DNA of 39,849 bases from Flavobacterium macrobrachii (GTDB lineage Bacteria > Bacteroidota > Bacteroidia > Flavobacteriales > Flavobacteriaceae). The position numbers were made by a program, and so were the translations under genes. Positions 27,873 through 35,637 of the stretch are shown here, one piece after another (the stretch's first letter is position 1; the number at the start of each line of letters is the position of its first letter). The stretch spans positions 1 through 39,849 of the forward strand of contig NZ_JACTAC010000026.1 in NCBI RefSeq assembly GCF_014486675.1, in the 5' to 3' direction. The notes beneath the pieces are model-generated. The model saw only the letters and a list, made by a program, of their open reading frames with translations. It searched no databases and was not told where the DNA came from.

Positions 27873-28021
27873 AAAAAAAGGCATGGAACTCAGCTTATCG
27901 TTTCAGAGGTACTGGCATACCCAACCACAAATAAGTGAGCCCACGCCATAAGACGTGAGCATCAGACTTATCCTCTCGTGGTTTTAAAAACGCCAGTTTT
28001 CCGAAACGAGATTCAAAGCGA
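27873..28021 (-). ncRNA. Rod-shaped structured RNA, candidate 6S-like (6S-Flavo type)
   Basis: Successive pairings form one long rod with internal loops: CGTTTC/GAAACG (27899-27904 with 28003-28008), ACTGGC/GCCAGT (27911-27916 with 27992-27997), AACCAC/GTGGTT (27923-27928 with 27978-27983), ATAAGT/ACTTAT, and a terminal GCCCACG/CGTGAGC (27939-27945 with 27954-27960). On the minus strand a promoter-like TTTG-N16-AATATTTG (28055-28028) precedes it and a run of seven U closes it, about 149 nt in all. Shape and length recall 6S RNA, which mimics an open promoter and binds RNA polymerase; flavobacteria have a described variant. The identity is inferred from shape. Confidence 0.55.
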
Positions 28022-28092
28022 ATGCTTCAAATATTTTTAAATGAAGAATCGCAAATTTAATTAATTCGGTGCTAATATAATAAAATATTTCA

Positions 28093-28116
28093 ATTGTGGT
28101 AGAATATTGCCACAAT
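28093..28116. promoter_or_regulatory. Inverted repeat, candidate operator of the XRE gene
   Basis: ATTGTGG (28093-28099) is inverted as CCACAAT (28110-28116) with an AT-rich centre, 44 nt before the ATG of a small XRE repressor-like gene. Size and position suit an autoregulatory operator. The strand served and the regulator are inferred. Confidence 0.5.
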
Positions 28117-28160
28117 ATTTTTTAAGAATGTATTGAAATTGCTTGAATAATTTAATCGCA

Positions 28161-28403
28161 ATGAACAAAGAGTTAAAACAGCAATTTCAAACTTCATTTG
28201 GCAAGCAACTAGAAAAATTTAGAGTTCTGCAAGGTCTTAGTTATAGGCAATTGGCACAACGTTGTGATTTGGATCATAGTGTCATTAGTAAAATTGAAAA
28301 AGGAGAAGTCAATATTCAAATTGGAACTGTATTGGAACTTGCAAAAGGATTAAAAGCTCATCCCAAAGAGCTTTTCGATTTCAAATTTGATTTAGATGAA
28401 TAA
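28161..28403 (+). CDS. Small XRE family HTH regulator
   Basis: The 80-aa protein is almost entirely a Cro/C1-type helix-turn-helix (about 10-70: LSYRQLAQRCDLDHSVISKIEKGEVNIQ). The ATG at 28161 is preferred to an in-frame TTG at 28143 because it gives the usual short N-terminus. It has no ligand or protease domain. It precedes a 504-aa putative nuclease gene on the same strand but is separated from it by a terminator. An inverted repeat upstream may be its own operator. It is of the kind that controls defence or toxin genes. Confidence 0.88.
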   Translation: MNKELKQQFQTSFGKQLEKFRVLQGLSYRQLAQRCDLDHSVISKIEKGEVNIQIGTVLELAKGLKAHPKELFDFKFDLDE

Positions 28404-28428
28404 ATTGTCCCAAACAATTTATACTATT

Positions 28429-28451
28429 AAAGATGCTTCGGCATCTTTTTT
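28429..28451 (+). terminator. Terminator after the XRE gene
   Basis: AAAGATGC (28429-28436), a TTCG tetraloop, GCATCTTT (28441-28448) and more T form a compact classic terminator. A close relative stands at 32897-32919. Confidence 0.9.
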
Positions 28452-28492
28452 TATATATTTATAAGCTGACATAATCCCATAAATCGAAGAAA

Positions 28493-30007
28493 ATGAAACT
28501 TCCACAAGGAAAAATGAAAACAGAAGAACTAAATGCTTTTTTTGAAGAAAGTATTGAATATCATATAAAATCATTTTATGATAAAATTTCTGAATATGAA
28601 CCAATTAGTTTATTTAATGATTGGAGGTTACTACTACAATGCATAGATGAATTGATCAATATTCCTTTTGAAATAAAAAATGATGAGAACTTAAATCTTT
28701 TTTTAAATTCTAAAATAGACCTCAAAGATCAAACTTCTTTTTTGACCATAAAGAATACTATGGATTTTTTGAAAGAAAGATTTGATGAAAATGTAGCAAG
28801 GAGGTATTATCAAATAATGTTGATGACTTCGTCAATTAATTTAGCTTTCATTGAAAATCAATATTATGATATTTATGATAATACTATCAATCTAAATGAT
28901 GCGAAGAATAGTATTAATTTTTTTCAATCAAGAAGAATATATTTTGTAACAACATTATTTTTGATACCAAAAATAGCTAAGGGTAATAAAAAGTCTGAAT
29001 TTATTCATTTACTAAATGACTTTTTACAAATTTTAGATAGTTGTCTAGTAAATATAACGACATCATATCAAAAACTATTAGTGAACAATAGTATTTCTGA
29101 TTTTGAAATGGTTTTTGATGATAAAAAAGGTATCGGAAATTTTAATTTTAATCAATTAGAATCATTTTACCTTAATCCCCAGAGATTATCTCTGATGGAT
29201 CAACTAGAATTTCGAAAGGAAGATATAGAAATTGAAACTTTAGTGGGTAAAAATGCAAAAAAAATATTTTCTTTTAATGAAATTGCCGACACAATGATTT
29301 TATTGTCTTCTGCATTTAAAAAATATAATGTTGAGTTTACAAATAAATATAAAGAGCTGAACATTCTATTTCAAGAAATTGCCTATTATCTAAATAATGA
29401 TTACGATATTATTATTGAGGAATCCGAGTTTGAAAAAATTCAAAATAAAGTCAAAACTTTAAATCTTTACAATGACTCAGCAGAATATTTCACAAATTTA
29501 AATTCCATTTCACCTTTCCAAAAATCAGACAAAAAGTTTTACTCGACAGTTGTTTTATTAAATAGATACGCTTATAATTTGATTTTAAATGATTTAATGT
29601 CAAATAGAAAGTTTCAGGTAAACTCTGGATTTATTTTTGAAAATAGAATTAGTGAAATTCTTGAATCAAATGGTTTTATTGATACTAAGATAACAAGAAT
29701 AAACAGAAAAGAGTTTGATGTAGTAACTATAAAAAAAGATAAAATTTATAACTTTCAGTGTAAGAATAACTTTTACAATATATCTGATATTAATAGAAAT
29801 TACAAAGTAATTACTGGCTTAAACCGAAGGTTATGTAAATATTATGAACGTGCTATTATTAAAGAAATAAAAAGAGAAAATTTGTTAATTGAAAAGTTAG
29901 GAATAAGTAAAATTGAACATTTTGTTATTTCAAGGTTTCCAGTAATTACAAGAAATGAAAAAATAATAAATTTTAACAACCTTGATGAATGGTTGATGGC
30001 TAATTAA
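28493..30007 (+). CDS. Unknown 504-aa protein with C-terminal PD-(D/E)XK (Mrr-like) nuclease signature
   Basis: The first about 370 residues are helical, rich in Lys, Ile and Asn, and match no family I recognise. The C-terminal third shows the restriction-endonuclease-fold pattern: Glu383 in the helix FENRISEILESNGF, Asp409 in EFDVVTI, and Gln422-Cys-Lys424 in YNFQCKNN. That D-Xn-Q-X-K form is typical of Mrr-like and VRR-like nucleases. A DNA-cutting defence role is inferred from this and from the neighbours (XRE, DUF3800, toxin). There is no membrane segment. ATGs at 28493 and 28514 are both possible starts. Very AT-rich. Confidence 0.7.
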   Translation: MKLPQGKMKTEELNAFFEESIEYHIKSFYDKISEYEPISLFNDWRLLLQCIDELINIPFEIKNDENLNLFLNSKIDLKDQTSFLTIKNTMDFLKERFDENVARRYYQIMLMTSSINLAFIENQYYDIYDNTINLNDAKNSINFFQSRRIYFVTTLFLIPKIAKGNKKSEFIHLLNDFLQILDSCLVNITTSYQKLLVNNSISDFEMVFDDKKGIGNFNFNQLESFYLNPQRLSLMDQLEFRKEDIEIETLVGKNAKKIFSFNEIADTMILLSSAFKKYNVEFTNKYKELNILFQEIAYYLNNDYDIIIEESEFEKIQNKVKTLNLYNDSAEYFTNLNSISPFQKSDKKFYSTVVLLNRYAYNLILNDLMSNRKFQVNSGFIFENRISEILESNGFIDTKITRINRKEFDVVTIKKDKIYNFQCKNNFYNISDINRNYKVITGLNRRLCKYYERAIIKEIKRENLLIEKLGISKIEHFVISRFPVITRNEKIINFNNLDEWLMAN

Positions 30008-30082
30008 GTTTAGAAATATATTATACCTTTTCAACTTTTAAAATCCTGAATTAAATATACTAATGAGTTAAAATTAAAAGGA

Positions 30083-31143
30083 ATGTCACATACTACAATA
30101 TATTTTGATGAGTCAGGCAATACCGGACAAGATATGCTCAACAAAGAGCAGAAAGTTTTTGTTTTGGCATCAGTAAATTATAATGATAAAGAACTTGAAG
30201 AAATTAAGGAAGTTTTCGAAATGAGTGACGAAGTGCATTTCAAAAACTTGAAAAATAGCTCAACTGGAAGAAAAAAAATTATAAGCTTTTTGAATCATAA
30301 GTTAATACAGGAAGAGCATATAATATTTTATGTAGCACATAAAGAATTTAATGTATGTGGTCAGATTACTGATTTATTAATTGAAACTGTCATGTTCGAA
30401 AATGGTTTTGATTTGTATAGGCATGAAAAAATATAGCTTACGCCAACTGGATTTATTATTTTGGTAATTTTTTTTGGGACAAAACTCTTTATCAAGATTT
30501 AATCGAGAAATTTGTGAATATGGTAAGGGTTAAGAATGTAGAGGCTGTAAATAGCTTTTACATTATCGCAAGTAAATTACTTGATTCAGTGAAAGAAAAA
30601 AGTGTAGTTAAGCCAATCGTTGATAGTGAAAGATACATAACTAAAATAATGGAATCAATAGATAAATATAGTATTGATGTGACATTTTCAACTTTTCTTG
30701 TATTGTGTGATAAATGGTATAAAAAAAGTAAAAATAAGATAGATGTAAAAATGGATACTTCAAAACAGATTGAACATTATAAACACTATATAGATCATAC
30801 TGAAAAAATTGCAAAAATGTCACCTGAAGTTATCGAAATAGGTTATGATATTAGAAAAATTACATTTCCACCTCAAATAAATAGTTTAGAAATGGTAGAT
30901 TCAAAAAATGAATTTGGTGTTCAATGTGCAGATTTAATTGCAAGTGCTATTTCGTTTATGTATAATAATGAGAATGGTAAGTTTGCTAAATTTTCAAAAG
31001 AGATTCAAGAATCTAAACTACTTCAATTATCAAATGCAAATGTACTTTGGCCAACTCATGACGTTTCACCTAAGGCATTAGGCATGGAAGATGGAAAAGG
31101 AATTAATCCGATTGATTTTATGTATAACAATCTAAATTTTTAA
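30083..31143 (+). pseudogene. DUF3800 protein gene interrupted by a single-base frameshift
   Basis: Two frames together encode one DUF3800 protein of about 350 aa. The first (30083-30436) carries the N-terminal YFDESGNTG with Asp9-Glu10. The second, read from about 30427, continues smoothly (KNIAYANWIYYFGNFFWDK) through to QCADLIASAI near the C-terminus. The break falls at a run of six A at 30426-30431; one more A would restore a single frame. DUF3800 proteins have an RNase H-like fold with acidic residues and are common in phage-defence regions. It may be a true mutation, a sequencing slip at the homopolymer, or slippage during expression. A GTG at 30514 could start a separate but truncated product. 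Confidence 0.8.
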
Positions 31144-31256
31144 TTTTTTTATTCTTTCTTTTACTTTGCAGAAAATAAAACGAGCGATTACATACAAGTC
31201 ATTAAAAGATTCAATAGTTGTACTTTTTTGAAAATAAAATACTTTAAAGAAAAATA

Positions 31257-31877
31257 ATGGAAAAAGAAAAATTAGAGGAGGTTTTGAGATTGGCAGAAAA
31301 TTTCAGGGATGCAACACTTGGTTCGGTAAAACCAAATGGAAAGTGTTTTTCATTAAGTTATCCATTATCATTGCATCTTGAAAACAATAATTTAAATAAT
31401 TACATTACAGCAGGATATTTTAAAAATGTTTCGAAGTCTCATTTTTGGTTGACATTTGAAAAAAATACAGAAATAATAGTAGATATAACGAAGGATCAGT
31501 TTTATAAAAAATCCCCAAAAGTATTCATTGGAAAAAAACCAGATGATTATTTTATAACAGAAATAGAATTTGAAAAGTTGATTGAAGAAGTCTATAATGC
31601 ATGGATAATTCCTTTTAAATATTCAGAAAATTTTAAAGATTATGATATCGATGTATTATTGGAGATTAATTTAAGAGCAGCAATTATTCTCAATAATGAA
31701 TTAGATGAAAAGAAAATGGATTTTAATAATTCATTAAGAAGTAAAATATATTTTATTGGAATATTCGAGATTTTAAACATTTTCCAAGACAGGTTGGAAA
31801 TGTTTGAAAATATTATTGGTTTTAATGAACTTAAATTAAAAGCGATAAAGCATCAAGTAGAAAATAGCACTCTTTAA
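31257..31877 (+). CDS. Unknown 206-aa protein with papain/transglutaminase-like Cys-His-Asp pattern
   Basis: No family name can be given with confidence. The order NGKCFSLS (Cys30), SHFWLTF (His62) and IVDITKDQF (Asp76) is the layout of papain-like and transglutaminase-like folds, where Cys starts a helix and His and Asp lie on following strands. The C-terminal half (about 100-206) is helical. No signal peptide is present. The gene lies between the broken DUF3800 gene and a toxin pair, in AT-rich DNA. Peptidase or deamidase activity is inference from three residues only. Confidence 0.6.
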   Translation: MEKEKLEEVLRLAENFRDATLGSVKPNGKCFSLSYPLSLHLENNNLNNYITAGYFKNVSKSHFWLTFEKNTEIIVDITKDQFYKKSPKVFIGKKPDDYFITEIEFEKLIEEVYNAWIIPFKYSENFKDYDIDVLLEINLRAAIILNNELDEKKMDFNNSLRSKIYFIGIFEILNIFQDRLEMFENIIGFNELKLKAIKHQVENSTL

Positions 31878-32010
31878 TTTTAGTTTATAACTTCACATCA
31901 AAAAGCCATTTTAACATACTTTTTGAAACATTTTACAATTTTAAACGTTTAACAAACAAAGTAAATTAACTTTCAAAATCAGTAACTTCAATCGGTTTTA
32001 GTCCTTATCT

Positions 32011-32041
32011 ATTGTAATATTGATTAGAATAACTATATTTG
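32011..32041 (+). promoter_or_regulatory. Promoter of the MazF-like operon
   Basis: ATTG (32011-32014), a 19-nt spacer and TATATTTG (32034-32041) match the Bacteroidota promoter with one -33 mismatch. A start near 32048 rules out the in-frame ATG at 32039 and points to the ATG at 32096. Confidence 0.8.
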
Positions 32042-32095
32042 GAACGTAATTTGCATTACAATTACTATATGTATTTAAGTATTGACATACAAGAC

Positions 32096-32521
32096 ATGGC
32101 ACAACCAATAGTAAGTGATACTAAAAAAGTATCATTCATTGTTCGGTTTTTGTATTTTATTAAAAATAAAATGGTCACTAAATACAACAATCATCTTACT
32201 ACATTCAACTTAGCGTTAGAAGGAGCATTAAATCGTATTGATGCACTTAATCTAGAAAAATCTACATCGTTGCTTTCAGAAATGAAAGGAATAATTACAT
32301 CTTTAGAGAATGTTGAAGTCGATTTAGCCAAAGCTAATTATTTAGACAGCGATGATGTAAAACAAAATATCAAATATTCGCTTGAATGTTTATACAAATT
32401 AGAAAGCAAACTTCACAAAAATGTATATAAATCAGCTCCAATAATTGAAACTGAAGATGATTTAAAAGAAGGCTTTTCTAAAATGAAAGCAGCTTCTCTA
32501 GACAAATTACTTTCTTGTTAA
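32096..32521 (+). CDS. Unknown 141-aa partner (candidate antitoxin) of MazF-like toxin
   Basis: The product from the ATG at 32096 is 141 aa, mostly helical, with a basic N-terminal third (FIVRFLYFIKNKMVTKYNNH) and a coiled-coil-like middle (LNLEKSTSLLSEMKGIITSLENVEV). It ends in an acidic stretch (IETEDDLKEGFSKM) that could wrap around a toxin. It has none of the AbrB, RHH or Phd DNA-binding signatures of known MazE-type antitoxins. Its stop overlaps the toxin ATG by one base (TAATG), the classic arrangement of an antitoxin gene. The antitoxin role is inferred from position. Confidence 0.65.
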   Translation: MAQPIVSDTKKVSFIVRFLYFIKNKMVTKYNNHLTTFNLALEGALNRIDALNLEKSTSLLSEMKGIITSLENVEVDLAKANYLDSDDVKQNIKYSLECLYKLESKLHKNVYKSAPIIETEDDLKEGFSKMKAASLDKLLSC

Positions 32522-32865
32522 TGAGTTTCCAAAAAGGCGATATTATTGACGTATTTTTTGATTTACCTTACTCAAAGGAAACAAAAACACATCCTGCAAT
32601 TATAATTTCTAACGAAGACGTTTACGACAAAGACGAACTATACGTATGTGTAATGATGACATCATCTACAGAAACTGATTTATTTACTTTCGAAGTAACC
32701 CAAGATATGTTAGTTCAAAAAAACAATAAGGATTTCAGTCAAGCTAGATGCCATCTAATTTCGTATGTTTTGGAAAAACATATTGTGGGTAAAACTCCCA
32801 AAAACACATTAAAGGAAAATGCTTTAAAACGTTTATTAATTAAAATTAATGATACCGTATTTTAA
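32521..32865 (+). CDS. MazF/PemK-like endoribonuclease toxin
   Basis: The 114-aa protein shows the MazF beta-barrel pattern: KGDIIDVFFDLP at the N-terminus, then THPAIIISNED (in place of the usual RPAIVIS), then CVMMTSSTETD, and QARCHLISYVLEKHIVG late in the chain. MazF proteins cut mRNA at short motifs and arrest growth. The basic residue usually preceding PAI is His here, and the conserved T/S after the second strand is kept, so activity is plausible but untested. The upstream gene overlaps by one base and is the likely antidote. A terminator follows 31 nt after the stop. Confidence 0.8.
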   Translation: MSFQKGDIIDVFFDLPYSKETKTHPAIIISNEDVYDKDELYVCVMMTSSTETDLFTFEVTQDMLVQKNNKDFSQARCHLISYVLEKHIVGKTPKNTLKENALKRLLIKINDTVF

Positions 32866-32896
32866 TTAATCACTCCAAATATAAAAATTACAATTC

Positions 32897-32919
32897 AAGA
32901 TGCTTCCGGCATCTTTTTT
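32897..32919 (+). terminator. Terminator of the MazF-like operon
   Basis: AAGATGC (32897-32903) and GCATCTT (32909-32915) with loop TTCCG and a T run. It shares stem and tail with the terminator at 28429-28451. Confidence 0.9.
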
Positions 32920-33025
32920 TATACTACATACTCAAAAATATAGTATTCAATTCCGGTAATAATTATCCGAGTTTACATTCGGAGCAAAATATTTTAGATC
33001 AAAAGATACTACTTTAAAAATGATA

Positions 33026-33058
33026 TTTGAAAAAACAGAAAAAGGTGATGTATATTTG
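33026..33058 (+). promoter_or_regulatory. Promoter of the DUF1905-like gene
   Basis: TTTG (33026-33029), a 21-nt spacer and TATATTTG (33051-33058). Predicted start near 33065, giving a leader of about 68 nt before the ATG at 33133. Confidence 0.7.
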
Positions 33059-33132
33059 ATGTCATCTATAAGTTTTCGGTAATGTTTTAAGACTCCAAAA
33101 AATAAGAATCAAAAAAAAATTAAATTAGAACT

Positions 33133-33603
33133 ATGAATTTTATAATTGAAAATGAACGATTAGAAATTATATATACTCCAGGAAATGGTGCTTGGACTTA
33201 TCAACTTATTATACCAAATACCAAAAATATAAAAGGAAAATGGGGAGATTTAAAAGTATCTGGTAAAATTGACAATTTTGAAATTAAAAATAAGAATTTG
33301 GGGCCAATGAAAAACTCCGACAAAAAAATGGCGTTAAACTCAGAAATTAGAAATTCTATCGGAAAAGGCGCTGGAGATTTTGTCAATGTCACACTCTATC
33401 TTGAAAATCAAAACAAAGAAAAAACGAATGAAAATCAAATGATTTTTGAATGTTTCAAAGATGCTGAAGTACTTGATATATTCAATAAACTCACAATTGA
33501 GGAACAAAATGAAATAATTCAGAGCATAAATTCAACCGCTACTGAAAACCAGAAAGTGGAAAAGATTGTGAAATTTATTGCAAAACTTGAACAGTTAAAT
33601 TGA
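33133..33603 (+). CDS. DUF1905/YdeI (OmpD-associated)-like protein
   Basis: The 156-aa protein fits the DUF1905 beta-barrel (about 5-95): GAWTYQLIIP, WGDLKVSGKIDNFEIKN, and the signature NSEIRNSIGKGAGDFVNVTLYLE. A short C-terminal helical tail (about 110-156) resembles YdeI/OmpD-associated proteins, where a bacteriocin- or peptide-protection role has been suggested. No catalytic residues are recognised. It has its own promoter and lies in the defence island, but no partner is obvious. The family call is by motif only. Confidence 0.78.
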   Translation: MNFIIENERLEIIYTPGNGAWTYQLIIPNTKNIKGKWGDLKVSGKIDNFEIKNKNLGPMKNSDKKMALNSEIRNSIGKGAGDFVNVTLYLENQNKEKTNENQMIFECFKDAEVLDIFNKLTIEEQNEIIQSINSTATENQKVEKIVKFIAKLEQLN

Positions 33604-33615
33604 TAGTTGGAAAGA

Positions 33616-33644
33616 ATTGGAATAAAAGAAGTTGAGTATATTTG
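33616..33644 (+). promoter_or_regulatory. Promoter of the trypsin-like protease gene
   Basis: ATTG (33616-33619), a 17-nt spacer and TATATTTG (33637-33644). The start near 33651 excludes the upstream TTG at 33632 and supports ATG 33668. Confidence 0.65.
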
Positions 33645-33667
33645 ACAATCAGCAGAAAAATCATAAT

Positions 33668-34474
33668 ATGAAATTAGTAGAAAAGGAATTTAATTTAATT
33701 GAAATTTTAGCCAAAACGAATTATCAAATTGTAATATGTAAAAATCAAAATCTTGAAAATCCAATTGCATTTGGTTCGGGGTTCTTCATAAATTATAAAG
33801 AAAATCTTTTTTTTATAACTGCTGACCATAACATTCATATTGAAGATCATAAGATAAATGAAAGAACAGGGATTGATAATCATGTAGCAATCTTAAATAA
33901 TATCAGTGATAAAAATACTTTGTCAACATTGATGACTCCAATTGGTGGTTTTTATTATATGGAGAAAATAGATTTTTTTAATCCAAATAAGAAAGCCGAA
34001 CTTTTTGATGTTGCCATAAGTTTAATTAACAGAAATGAAATAATTGCTCCATTTGTTACTGATGAGCAAATACAAGATAGTGAAGGCAATATTTTTGTAA
34101 AAAAAAACGAAGAGAAGTTCGAATTTTTAGATGAGCATATCGTTGAGCCAAATACTAATGATTTTTATTTTATAAAAGGAAAAATAAGACCTCAGTTCAA
34201 AGGAGTTATGCTTCATAGAGAAAACACTCACAAAGAAGGTATTCAATTCATAGAGAAATATGGAGACTATATTTTATTAAAAACAAAAGAAGTAATTTCT
34301 GATTATGAAGATTGGGCTGGACTTAGTGGCTCACCTGTTCTCAATCAAAAAGGAGAATGTATTGGTGTTTTATGCTCAATTATTGAAAATTCACAATCAA
34401 TATGGGTGAAACCTTTTGAAAAAATTAAACCTCTTTTAGATGTTATTATTTTACAGGAACAATTAGATAAATAG
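33668..34474 (+). CDS. Trypsin-like serine protease, cytoplasmic
   Basis: The 268-aa protein has the S1/chymotrypsin-like triad in order: His54 in ITADHN, Asp114 in LFDVAISLI, Ser220 in AGLSGSPVL. The preceding AFGSGFFI strand and the following GVLCSI strand are typical of this fold. It lacks a signal peptide and membrane segment, so it should act inside the cell. Such stand-alone proteases occur in defence islands as effectors or accessory genes. No target protein is evident. It has its own promoter, and its 3' end converges on the metalloprotease gene of the next module. Confidence 0.82.
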   Translation: MKLVEKEFNLIEILAKTNYQIVICKNQNLENPIAFGSGFFINYKENLFFITADHNIHIEDHKINERTGIDNHVAILNNISDKNTLSTLMTPIGGFYYMEKIDFFNPNKKAELFDVAISLINRNEIIAPFVTDEQIQDSEGNIFVKKNEEKFEFLDEHIVEPNTNDFYFIKGKIRPQFKGVMLHRENTHKEGIQFIEKYGDYILLKTKEVISDYEDWAGLSGSPVLNQKGECIGVLCSIIENSQSIWVKPFEKIKPLLDVIILQEQLDK

Positions 34475-34499
34475 GTTTACTATTTGTTTATTTATGAAA

Positions 34500-35318
34500 C
34501 TATTTAAACCATAAAAGGCTTATTACATAACTATAATTATCAGAATAAAAACATTGCTCATACATTGTTTTATTAGCACGACCATCATTAACAAATGGAT
34601 AAAACCAATCATCCGCCGAAAGTTCTTGAATAGCTGTATACTTACTCTCGGGAGTTGTGAAGAATTCACTTGCAACCGTAGTTCTTGGAAGCATACCTCC
34701 AACTTTAAACTTAAATGGCCATTGTGGGAAATCATCGCTTCGTAGAAACCATTTTGCAATATTATCCTTAGATATGACGGCAAAAATTTCATGAGTTCCT
34801 ATCTTACAAAATCTAATTAATGTTGCAAGAATACTTGTTTGAAATGCTTCAGACAACTTAAAAATAGTATCAAAAGAAAAGTTTCTACCTCCAGATACAA
34901 TTCTAAATTTCTCTTTTGGCATAAGTAATACACTCGCAAAATAATCAGCCTCAAGCTCCATTAAGTTTTTCTGATTGATATTGTGAAAAGATGCATGTGG
35001 TTCAAGCAAACCATATTTTAATCCTAATCTGTGCTGCTCAATAAAAAAATGTCCTAATTCGTGTGCAAAAGTATAGCGACCTCTTTTAGAATATTCATTA
35101 TTTCCATTATCAATATTTATGTGAATATGAAAATTTAAATCTTCTGTATCATAAAGTAACATTCCATCAAAGGCATCCTCATAATGGTCGAAATAATGTG
35201 AGATATCCTCATCCTTTGCTATTTCATCTAAAAGAGTGAGATTTTTGTTTGAAAAATCTTTAGCAATAAACTCAGCAAGTTTATCTATCTCATTTATCGG
35301 ATGATTCGGTATCACCAT
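34500..35318 (-). CDS. ImmA/IrrE family zinc metalloprotease
   Basis: The 272-aa protein contains the gluzincin-type HExxH motif (HELGH, 86-90) with the downstream ligand region ELEADYFASVLLMP (121-134). This is the hallmark of ImmA/IrrE (COG2856) peptidases, which cleave repressors or related regulators after a signal such as DNA damage. The C-terminal half (about 150-272) would sense the signal but matches nothing I know. The start overlaps the upstream 115-aa gene by 29 nt, so the two are translationally linked. In other CBASS loci a related peptidase (CapP) cleaves the repressor CapH; here no HTH repressor is present. Confidence 0.9.
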   Translation of the reverse strand: MVIPNHPINEIDKLAEFIAKDFSNKNLTLLDEIAKDEDISHYFDHYEDAFDGMLLYDTEDLNFHIHINIDNGNNEYSKRGRYTFAHELGHFFIEQHRLGLKYGLLEPHASFHNINQKNLMELEADYFASVLLMPKEKFRIVSGGRNFSFDTIFKLSEAFQTSILATLIRFCKIGTHEIFAVISKDNIAKWFLRSDDFPQWPFKFKVGGMLPRTTVASEFFTTPESKYTAIQELSADDWFYPFVNDGRANKTMYEQCFYSDNYSYVISLLWFK

Positions 35319-35637
35319 TTTTTTTTGAATTATTTTGATTGTTCTTTATTTTGTTTAAAATGTGTTCAGGTAATTTACTGCCATTACGAGCAACCATTCT
35401 ATACTCTGAAATCTCTTCAGGTTTTAAAGATTCTGGTATTTGTATATTTTTAGGGATTTCTTCACCTCTTATTATTTTTGCAGGATCTATTTCTAATCCT
35501 GTTAAACCATAATCAATATTACCAAAAAGGGTTTCAAACCTAGCCAACTCAATTTCATTTCTTGGAAAAAGAAATCCAGTTGATGCTAACCATTCGGTAA
35601 CGTTCTCGGGTGTTATATGTTTTTTACTTTGAGCCAT
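35290..35637 (-). CDS. Unknown 115-aa protein between sigma-like and metalloprotease genes
   Basis: The protein has no recognised domain. Its first half is mixed helical (ITPENVTEWLASTGFLFPRNEIELARFE), the middle is Pro/Ile-rich (IPKNIQIPESLKPEEISEYRMVA), and the C-terminal 25 residues are charged and Asn/Lys-rich, probably disordered. Its 5' end overlaps the sigma-like gene by 14 nt and its 3' end overlaps the protease gene by 29 nt. The tight packing suggests a three-part complex, in which this could be the cleavable inhibitor (anti-sigma-like) or an adaptor. That role is inferred only from arrangement. Confidence 0.7.
   Translation of the reverse strand: MAQSKKHITPENVTEWLASTGFLFPRNEIELARFETLFGNIDYGLTGLEIDPAKIIRGEEIPKNIQIPESLKPEEISEYRMVARNGSKLPEHILNKIKNNQNNSKKNGDTESSDK

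Noticed and set aside
28143..28160. TTG start for the XRE gene
   Set aside because: The ATG at 28161 gives a standard XRE N-terminus, and the added residues show no family features.
30514..31143. A separate gene starting at GTG 30514
   Set aside because: The protein sequence continues upstream without a break to the frameshift at 30426-30431 and completes the DUF3800 fold, so it is the second half of one gene.
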